Below are positions 7,095 through 11,578 of a stretch of 11,578 nt of DNA, piece after piece. Source of the stretch: JBPYFK01 sp051984675. Lineage in GTDB: Bacteria; Actinomycetota; Actinomycetes; Mycobacteriales; Pseudonocardiaceae. A model generated the notes under the pieces. That model worked only from the letters and a program-made list of their open reading frames with translations, had not been told where the DNA came from and did not search any database. The stretch lies in the NCBI GenBank assembly GCA_051984675.1, contig JBPYFK010000148.1:1-11578 (forward strand). The letters run 5' to 3'. A program made the translations under genes and the position numbers. Position 1 is the first letter of the stretch. Each line of letters opens with the position of its first letter.

Positions 7095-7131
7095 AAAGTT
7101 TGTGGTCCCGATGATAAAAACCACAACCTTT
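7095..7131. repeat. 12-bp inverted repeat in AT-rich divergent region
   Basis: AAAGTTTGTGGT (7095-7106) and ACCACAACCTTT (7120-7131) are inverted repeats agreeing at 11 of 12 positions around a 13-base spacer. In such GC-rich DNA an AT-rich repeat of this length in a divergent promoter region is a good candidate for a regulator binding site serving the Mo hydroxylase unit, the cvn operon, or both. It could also fold as RNA. Confidence 0.55.
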
Positions 7132-7185
7132 CTTGTTTATGCATCCCAAAAACTCGGCTTGAGCACATGGATAGCCCTAATGGAG

Positions 7186-7191
7186 TACACT
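7186..7191 (+). promoter_or_regulatory. Possible -10 box for the Mo hydroxylase operon
   Basis: TACACT fits the TAnnnT -10 pattern and would start transcription near 7198, exactly where the next inverted repeat begins. No good -35 is found at normal spacing; the nearest candidate, TTGAGC (7159-7164), is 21 bp away. Position supports it, sequence only weakly. Confidence 0.3.
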
Positions 7192-7197
7192 TGAAGC

Positions 7198-7229
7198 GTC
7201 CACATGGCCCCTAGACCACCCATGTGGGC
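7198..7229 (+). repeat. Inverted repeat at the predicted 5' end of the Mo hydroxylase mRNA
   Basis: CCACATGG (7200-7207) and CCATGTGG (7220-7227) form a perfect 8-bp stem around 12 bases. One G-U and one G-C pair (7199/7228, 7198/7229) extend it to ten. It could be an operator just downstream of the -10, or a 5' RNA hairpin. No T-run follows, so a terminator is less likely. Confidence 0.5.
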
Positions 7230-7478
7230 GAACGTAATGTCACGCGCCGTACGCTCGATACGAACTTTTTTCATCGGTCATGCGGAGTCGGATCGTCATT
7301 TTGTGTCACCTCACGTAGTTCTTCGGCAGGGTGAGCCGCAGTGTTGCGGTCTCAGGCGCGGATTTGCCAGAGATGCTTATTCGGGCGCCCCCAGTCGAGT
7401 AACCGAACGTGCGGGACGGAAGCCACGACGCCGATCCCGCGATTATTGCATTTCGGAATCATTCAGGAGGAGTTTCGG

Positions 7479-9665
7479 ATGGTTGACCGCACGAAGCCGG
7501 TTGGCCGGGATGCCGGGATGGGTCGGCGGCGCTTTCTCACCTACCTGGTGGCCGCCCCGGCCCTCACCGTCGCCGCGCGGCTCGGCTTCGATGCCGACCC
7601 AGCCGCCGAGGCGCAGCCCGGCGTGCCGAACGTGCCCCAGGCAGGTGATGCGCTCGATCTCGGCGATGTGATGGGCGTCGCGAGCGCACCGACGGGCACG
7701 CTGATGGTGCTGGAGATCACCGCGAAGAACCGCATGCGGTTCGAGCTTCCACGCGCCGAGGTGGGGCAGGGCATCACGACCACCGCCGCGATGATGGTCG
7801 CCGAAGAGTTGGACGCCCGCCTCGACGACGTCGACATCACCCTCTCCGACGCCCGGCCGGAACTGATGTTCAACCAGTTCACCGGCGCGTCCACGTCGGT
7901 ACGCACGCTGTGGGAGCCGGTGCGCTCGATGGCCGCCGTTGCCCGTGCCCGTCTGATCACGGCGGCGGCGCAGCGCTGGAATTTGCCTGCGGAACGGCTG
8001 ACCACCCGCAACTCCACGGTGTTCGCCCCGGACGGCCGCAGCGCCAGCTACGGCTCGCTGTCCGCGGATGCGGCGCGAGTGACCTTGCCCGCGGTTTCCG
8101 GCGCACCGAAACCGGCCTCGGAGTACAAGGTGGTCGGGACGCCGACGCGACGGATCGATGCTCGCGACATCGTCACCGGCAAGGCCAAGTACGCGATGGA
8201 CCTGAGCGTGCCGGGCGCGCTGCCGACCGTCGTGGCACGGCCGCCGACAGTCGATGGCAAGCTCGCCTCGGTCGACGACTCCGCCGCCCGCTCGATGCCC
8301 GGGGTCGTCGCGGTGACTCGGATTCCCACGGGTGTGGCGGTCTGCGCCGAAACCTTCGACCAGGCGATGAAGGCCCGGGACGCACTCCATCTCAAGTGGT
8401 CTGCCGGTCCCGCCGACGGGCTGTCTGATTCGGACATCCGGCAGCGACTGGCGTCGTCGATCGAGTCGTTCTCGCCCTCACTGGCCGGACACGTGGACGC
8501 GACCTTCGACTTCGCCTTCGTTCCCCACGCGGCGATGGAGGTGCTCAGCGCGGTCGCCGACGTCCGCCCCGGACGTGCGGAGCTGTGGTTCTCGGCACAA
8601 ACGCCGATCGTGGCGCAACAGGCCATCGCCAAGGAGCTCAAGCTGCCGCAGCACGCGGTGACCGTGCATGTCACGCGGGCCGGGGGTTCGTTCGGGCTCA
8701 GGCTGTTCTACGACGTGGGGCTGGAAGCAGCGCAGATCTCGAAAGCTGTCGGCAAGCCGGTCAAGTTGATGTGGACGCGCAACGATGACACGCGCCACGG
8801 CCGGTTACGCCCGCCAACCCATCACATCATCCGCGCGAAGCACGCCCTCGGAAACGTGGTGTCCTTCGACCACCGGATGGCCAGCGTCGAGGTCGACTTC
8901 CGGCATGGCCTCGGCGAGGCCCTGTCGGCAGGCGGAGCGAGCATCTCCGACACCACCACCGGCCAGGTGTACTTCAACCTTTCCGAGAGCGTGCCCTACA
9001 ACTTCGGCGTCGTGAACCAGACGCTACGGGAGATCTCGCTGCCGATCCCCACCAGCAGCTTCCGCTCGGTCTACTCGGGGACCATGCGGACCGCCGAAGA
9101 GATCATGATCGACGAGCTCGCCAAGAACATGGACAAGGACCCGGTGGAGTTCCGGGTCGAGTTCCTGAAGAGCAAGGGCGCGCGGGTGGTGCAGAAGGCC
9201 GCCGAGGAGGGCAACTGGGGCCGACCCATGCCCAAGGGCTGGGCGCAGGGCTTCGGCTACCACGAGGAGTACCGGTCCCGCACCGCGTGCCTGATCGAGA
9301 TCAACGCCACGAACCCGAAGGCGCCGCGTGTCACCAAGGCCGTCATCGCCGTCGACGTCGGTCGTGCGATCAACCCACGCGGGCTGCAGGCGCAGATGAT
9401 GGGCGGCCTGATGGACGCGATCTCGACCGTGCTGCAGGCGGGTGTGCACTTCGACAAGGGCGCGATTCGCGAAGGCAGTTACAGCGATTACCACTACGCC
9501 CGGCAACGGCACGCCCCGCTGGACCTCGAAGTCCACGTCATGCCCGCCACCGGCGATCCCGGCGGCGCGGGCGAACTCGGTGTGCCCGCGGCAGCGGGTG
9601 CGGTGGCGAACGCCTATGCCCGCGCCACCGGCACGGCCCCGCGCCAGTTCCCGATCAACTTCTGA
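7479..9665 (+). CDS. Tat-exported molybdopterin-binding subunit of a xanthine dehydrogenase-family oxidoreductase (IorB-like)
   Basis: The 728-residue large subunit of a molybdenum hydroxylase, of the isoquinoline 1-oxidoreductase/aldehyde dehydrogenase (IorB) type. This type oxidises N-heterocycles or aldehydes with water as oxygen donor; the substrate cannot be read from sequence. The N-terminus has a twin-arginine signal: GRRRFL at 15-20, then a hydrophobic stretch to about 36. Family blocks are 'VGQGITTTAAMMVAEELD', the cofactor-binding loop GGSFG (402-406; usually GGGFG), 'KPVKLMWTRNDDTRHG' and 'SFRSV' (527-531). Near the C-terminus is 'PGGAGELGVP', whose E699 matches the conserved catalytic glutamate. 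The ATG at 7479 is fixed by AGGAGG (7465-7470) eight bases upstream and by the signal peptide; an upstream TTG-type extension to 7341 is not needed. The 2Fe-2S subunit gene follows after 12 bp. No FAD subunit, cytochrome or maturation factor is encoded nearby. Confidence 0.9.
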   Translation: MVDRTKPVGRDAGMGRRRFLTYLVAAPALTVAARLGFDADPAAEAQPGVPNVPQAGDALDLGDVMGVASAPTGTLMVLEITAKNRMRFELPRAEVGQGITTTAAMMVAEELDARLDDVDITLSDARPELMFNQFTGASTSVRTLWEPVRSMAAVARARLITAAAQRWNLPAERLTTRNSTVFAPDGRSASYGSLSADAARVTLPAVSGAPKPASEYKVVGTPTRRIDARDIVTGKAKYAMDLSVPGALPTVVARPPTVDGKLASVDDSAARSMPGVVAVTRIPTGVAVCAETFDQAMKARDALHLKWSAGPADGLSDSDIRQRLASSIESFSPSLAGHVDATFDFAFVPHAAMEVLSAVADVRPGRAELWFSAQTPIVAQQAIAKELKLPQHAVTVHVTRAGGSFGLRLFYDVGLEAAQISKAVGKPVKLMWTRNDDTRHGRLRPPTHHIIRAKHALGNVVSFDHRMASVEVDFRHGLGEALSAGGASISDTTTGQVYFNLSESVPYNFGVVNQTLREISLPIPTSSFRSVYSGTMRTAEEIMIDELAKNMDKDPVEFRVEFLKSKGARVVQKAAEEGNWGRPMPKGWAQGFGYHEEYRSRTACLIEINATNPKAPRVTKAVIAVDVGRAINPRGLQAQMMGGLMDAISTVLQAGVHFDKGAIREGSYSDYHYARQRHAPLDLEVHVMPATGDPGGAGELGVPAAAGAVANAYARATGTAPRQFPINF

Positions 9666-9677
9666 GGAGTTTCGTTC

Positions 9678-10130
9678 GTGCCAACGTACAGGTTCTTCGT
9701 TAACGGCGAGTCCGTCAGCGTCGACGCGCCCGCGGACATGCCACTGCTGTGGGTGTTGCGCGACAAACTTGGTATCACGGGCCCGAAATATGGCTGCGGT
9801 GTAGGGGTCTGCCGGGCGTGCACCAGCCACCTCGATGGCGCCGAGGTCCAGCCGTGCCTCGTGCCGGTGTCGGATTGCTCGGGCAAGAAGGTCACCACCA
9901 TCGAGGGGCTGGCCGAGGGTGATCGGCTGCATCCGGTGCAGCAGGCATGGCTCGACGAGGATGTCGCGCAGTGTGGCTTCTGCCAGCCGGGCCAGATCAT
10001 GGCTGCGGCAGCGTTGTTGAAGCGGACCCCGAAGCCGACGGACGCGGACATCGACAAGATCGAGAACGTGTGCCGGTGCGGCACCTACGCCCGGATCCGC
10101 AACGCCATCAAGCGAGCCGCCGGCGAATGA
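9678..10130 (+). CDS. 2Fe-2S small subunit of the Mo hydroxylase (IorA-like)
   Basis: A 150-residue iron-sulfur electron-transfer subunit. The N-terminal plant-type ferredoxin domain holds one cluster with C40, C45, C48 and C60. The C-terminal four-helix domain holds the second with C99-GF-C102 and C132-R-C134, in the usual 'QCGFCQPGQIMAAAALL' and 'NVCRCGTYARI' contexts. All eight ligands are present and the length is normal for the IorA/CoxS/XdhC-type subunit. It takes electrons from the molybdenum centre of the preceding gene's product and passes them to an acceptor not encoded here. It has no signal peptide of its own, so it presumably crosses the membrane folded with the Tat-bearing large subunit. 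GTG at 9678 has AGGAG eight bases upstream, overlapping the previous gene's stop; the 12-bp gap indicates one operon. Confidence 0.95.
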   Translation: MPTYRFFVNGESVSVDAPADMPLLWVLRDKLGITGPKYGCGVGVCRACTSHLDGAEVQPCLVPVSDCSGKKVTTIEGLAEGDRLHPVQQAWLDEDVAQCGFCQPGQIMAAAALLKRTPKPTDADIDKIENVCRCGTYARIRNAIKRAAGE

Positions 10131-10151
10131 GTTCGCGCTTCTGGCGGGGAA

Positions 10152-10182
10152 AGCGGCCGAGTCCGATCAGGACTCGGCCGCT
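10152..10182 (+). terminator. Terminator hairpin after the Mo hydroxylase operon
   Basis: AGCGGCCGAGTCC (10152-10164) and GGACTCGGCCGCT (10170-10182) form a perfect 13-bp stem with the 5-base loop GATCA, 21 bp after the small-subunit stop. No T-run follows, as is common in high-GC actinobacteria. It separates the Mo hydroxylase genes from the oxidase gene, suggesting separate transcription. Confidence 0.8.
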
Positions 10183-10278
10183 GACGCACCACTGACCGAA
10201 CAGGTGCTATTCGCGCCTGGTACCGCCGAGGGGCGTTCGCGACTATCTTGACACCGGTCCGAGGAAGGAGCCGAGGAG

Positions 10279-11247
10279 ATGCGGACGTCCCGGGACCGGG
10301 AGCGGAGTGTGACCGTTGTCGGCGGCGGAGTGATCGGCTACACCTGCGCCCTGGAGCTTGCGCGCAGCGGCCACCGCGTAACGGTGTTGACGGCTGACCC
10401 GCCAGAGAAGACCGTCTCCGCGGTAGCGGCTGCGATCTGGTTCCCGTTCCACGCCGCGCCGGCAGCGGCGGTGATGCGCTGGGCAAGCACGTCCTTCGAG
10501 GTCCTCACCGGGCTCGCCGACGACCCGGCCACCGGTGTCTCGGTGCGGTCCGGGCTGGTGATCCACCGCGATCACGACCCTGATCTGTCGTGGACCTCGG
10601 CTGTCGCCGACCATCGCCCAGCGGCCCCGGAGGAGTTGCCACCCGGAACGACGAGCGCGACCCGGTGCACGCTGCCCGTCATCGAGATGAACCGGTACCT
10701 GCCCTGGCTGATCGAGCAGGCCGGTGCTGCGGGCGTGCGGAGCCGCACGGTGCGGATCACCGACCTGGAGCAGTTCACCGATGACGTCAGTGCCGTGGTG
10801 GTCTCAGCTGGTCTGCGCTCGGGTGAGCTGACCGGCGACACGTCGTTGGTGCCGGTACGAGGCCAGGTCGTACGGCTGGCCAATCCTGGACTGACGGAGT
10901 GGATCATCGATGACGACAACCCCGAAGGTCTGACCTACGTGGTTCCGCGCGGCGAGGACGTCGTCTGCGGCGGCACCGCGGACGTCGGCGCGACGGACAC
11001 ACGCGTCGACCCAACGATCGAAGCGGCGATCCTTCAGCGCACAAAGGCACTCGTGCCCGCTCTGAGTACGGCACCAGTGTTGAGTCGCGCTGTGGGACTT
11101 CGTCCTGTTCGCGACTCCGTTCGTTTGGAGCGGCACACACTCGGCGATCGGTCCATCGTTTCCTGCTATGGCCACGGAGGTGCGGGCGTAACCCTGTCCT
11201 GGGGATGCGCTCGTGACGTGGCCGATCTCGTGGCTCGCGGAAGTTGA
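10279..11247 (+). CDS. FAD-dependent D-amino-acid oxidase
   Basis: A 322-residue D-amino-acid oxidase that converts D-amino acids to 2-oxo acids with release of ammonia and hydrogen peroxide. The FAD-binding Rossmann motif VVGGGVIG is at residues 13-20. 'AAIWFPFHA' (51-59) matches the conserved flavin loop. 'VVVSAGLRSGEL' (173-184), 'VPVRGQVVRL' (191-200), 'YVVPRGEDVVCGGT' (220-233), 'GLRPVRDSVRLE' (273-284) and 'CYGHGGAGVTLSWG' (296-309) follow in family order. Y220 and R278 occupy the places of the substrate-carboxylate-binding tyrosine and arginine of the eukaryotic enzymes. There is no signal peptide, so it should be cytoplasmic. The ATG at 10279 has GAAGGAG (10264-10270) eight bases upstream. 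It appears to be a single-gene unit, separated by a terminator from the genes before it. Exact substrate preference, including a possible D-aspartate oxidase activity, is not determined. Confidence 0.93.
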   Translation: MRTSRDRERSVTVVGGGVIGYTCALELARSGHRVTVLTADPPEKTVSAVAAAIWFPFHAAPAAAVMRWASTSFEVLTGLADDPATGVSVRSGLVIHRDHDPDLSWTSAVADHRPAAPEELPPGTTSATRCTLPVIEMNRYLPWLIEQAGAAGVRSRTVRITDLEQFTDDVSAVVVSAGLRSGELTGDTSLVPVRGQVVRLANPGLTEWIIDDDNPEGLTYVVPRGEDVVCGGTADVGATDTRVDPTIEAAILQRTKALVPALSTAPVLSRAVGLRPVRDSVRLERHTLGDRSIVSCYGHGGAGVTLSWGCARDVADLVARGS

Positions 11248-11270
11248 CCCGGCCTGGTGCACCCGGGTCA
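11245..11270 (+). terminator. Hairpin beginning at the oxidase stop codon
   Basis: TGACCCGG (11245-11252), whose first three bases are the oxidase stop, and CCGGGTCA (11263-11270) form a perfect 8-bp stem with a 10-base loop. It could end the oxidase transcript. The hairpin sequence doubles as part of the opposite-strand STAS remnant. Confidence 0.4.
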
Positions 11271-11395
11271 GCAGTTCCAATCCGGCCACGCCGAGGAAGT
11301 CGACGTCGTCGAGGTCCACGACGAGGGTGGTCGTCGCGGTGTTCAGAGCTGGCAGCAACCTCAACGCCGTCTGTCGTGTCGAGGCTGCTGATAAG
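11250..11395 (-). pseudogene. STAS-domain (anti-sigma-factor antagonist) gene remnant
   Basis: On the minus strand, 'TALRLLPALNTATTT' then 'LVVDLDDVDFLGVAGLELLT' (11370 down to about 11266) is a clear STAS core like that of SpoIIAA/RsbV-type antagonists. The family's conserved D-x-S-G-type loop is represented by 'DFLGVAGL', where the usual phospho-acceptor Ser is an Ala. Upstream, a different frame gives 'SLDTT' (11383-11372), which fits the preceding GELDTTTA-type strand. Removing one base at 11371 joins the two parts into 'SLDTTTALRLLPAL'. Near 11250 the similarity stops and the frame runs antisense into the oxidase gene, so the last third of the domain is missing. No ATG or GTG with a binding site exists; the frame is closed by TGA near 11405. 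A frameshifted, truncated relic is the simplest reading; a sequencing error could explain the shift but not the missing C-terminus. Confidence 0.65.
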
Positions 11396-11439
11396 AGGGG
11401 GCGTCACCGCACGAATCTTGGACAGCTGGGACACACAGC

Positions 11440-11578
11440 TCAAACGACAGCGCGTTCCGATTCGATGTCCTCCAGTGATTTCCCGGAGGTGTTTGGCATG
11501 AAGAAGTATCCGACTAGGGTCGCGACGAGGAGGAACACCGACAGCAGCGCGGCAACCGGGCCGATCCCGGCACCGGAG
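11440..11578 (-). CDS. MFS sugar-porter-type transporter, C-terminal end (partial)
   Basis: Only the last 45 codons are in the window; the gene enters from the right edge. The visible part is a hydrophobic segment, 'GPVAALLSVFLLVATLVGYF', which is probably the last transmembrane helix. It is followed by 'MPNTSGKSLEDIESER' and a TGA at 11442-11440. The P-x-T-x-GKSLE-x-I pattern right after the final helix is characteristic of sugar-porter and related metabolite/H+ symporters of the major facilitator superfamily. The substrate is unknown. The stop lies about 45 bp upstream of the STAS remnant on the same strand. Confidence 0.75.
   Translation of the reverse strand, partial: SGAGIGPVAALLSVFLLVATLVGYFFMPNTSGKSLEDIESERAVV

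Larger units (their letters stand above)
6927..7478. other. Divergent intergenic region cvnA / Mo hydroxylase
   Basis: This 552-bp region has no convincing gene. Open plus-strand frames starting at 7204 and 7341 either overlap the Mo hydroxylase gene in another frame or simply extend it upstream. It holds the minus-strand cvn promoter (6984-7012), an AT-rich block (about 7095-7160) with a 12-bp inverted repeat, and a second inverted repeat at 7198-7229. About 250 nt of possible leader then run to the Mo hydroxylase start. A T6 run at 7265-7270 follows a weak CGTA/TACG stem. I could not match the leader to a known riboswitch by eye. Confidence 0.5.

Noticed and set aside
7241..7275. T6 run after CGTA/TACG as an intrinsic terminator
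   Set aside because: The stem is only four base pairs with a seven-base loop, too weak to support the call.
7341..7478. Upstream start for the Mo hydroxylase large subunit
   Set aside because: The extension would bury the twin-arginine signal inside the protein, and the ATG at 7479 has a perfect AGGAGG.
9024..9932. 302-codon minus-strand open frame across both Mo hydroxylase genes
   Set aside because: It spans two well-supported genes and their junction on the other strand, with no family resemblance.
10248..10253. TTGACA as a -35 box for the oxidase gene
   Set aside because: It lies only 25 bp before the start and overlaps the ribosome-binding region, leaving no room for a -10 and transcription start.
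10804..11364. A single intact 186-residue STAS protein on the minus strand
   Set aside because: Only the first 40 or so residues look like STAS; the rest is antisense to the D-amino-acid oxidase, and the start would be a TTG without a binding site.

Overview
The window looks like chromosomal DNA of a high-GC Gram-positive bacterium (Actinomycetota), most likely a Pseudonocardiaceae- or Streptomyces-like filamentous actinomycete. The reasons are strongly GC-biased codons, GTG starts, a complete four-gene 'conservon' (cvnA-B-C-D), and a PucR-type regulator with an RsbRD-like N-terminal domain. Genus assignment is inference only.

Layout. Positions 1-1000 carry two small minus-strand genes: an MmcQ/YjbR-family protein (96-470) and a CspA-family cold-shock protein (769-972). 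Between them lies about 300 bp with a GC hairpin and no convincing gene. An AT-richer intergenic region (973-1420) follows. It contains a good sigma70-like promoter overlapped by an imperfect inverted repeat, in front of a plus-strand PucR-type regulator (1421-2770). That gene converges on a minus-strand conservon that reads cvnA (sensor kinase-like, 6926-4221), cvnB (Roadblock/LC7, 4224-3790), cvnC (DUF742, 3793-3425) and cvnD (small GTPase, 3444-2833). All three junctions overlap (4, 4 and 20 bp), so this is a tightly coupled operon. A TTGACT-N17-TACGGT promoter sits about 58 bp upstream of cvnA. An 11-bp perfect hairpin lies between the two converging 3' ends.

A 552-bp divergent intergenic region (6927-7478) holds two marked inverted repeats and leads to a plus-strand pair. 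The first gene encodes a Tat-exported molybdopterin-binding large subunit of the xanthine dehydrogenase/isoquinoline 1-oxidoreductase type (7479-9665). The second encodes its 2Fe-2S small subunit (9678-10130). A strong 13-bp hairpin closes the unit. A FAD-dependent D-amino-acid oxidase gene follows (10279-11247). Its stop codon begins an 8-bp hairpin and abuts a minus-strand remnant of a STAS-domain (anti-sigma-factor antagonist) gene that appears frameshifted and truncated. The window ends in the C-terminal end of a minus-strand sugar-porter-type MFS transporter (11440 to the edge).

How the parts work together. CvnA-D is expected to form a membrane-associated signalling complex resembling a eukaryotic G-protein-coupled receptor system. 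The Mo hydroxylase pair should act outside the cytoplasmic membrane on an N-heterocycle or aldehyde, passing electrons through its two 2Fe-2S clusters to an acceptor not encoded here. The oxidase would deaminate D-amino acids. Nothing in the sequence ties these units to one pathway. No tRNA, rRNA, CRISPR array or insertion sequence was recognised. The most unusual items are the decayed STAS gene, the large inverted repeats before the Mo hydroxylase operon, and the operator-like repeat over the regulator's -35 box. I see no clear evidence of a wholly new system.
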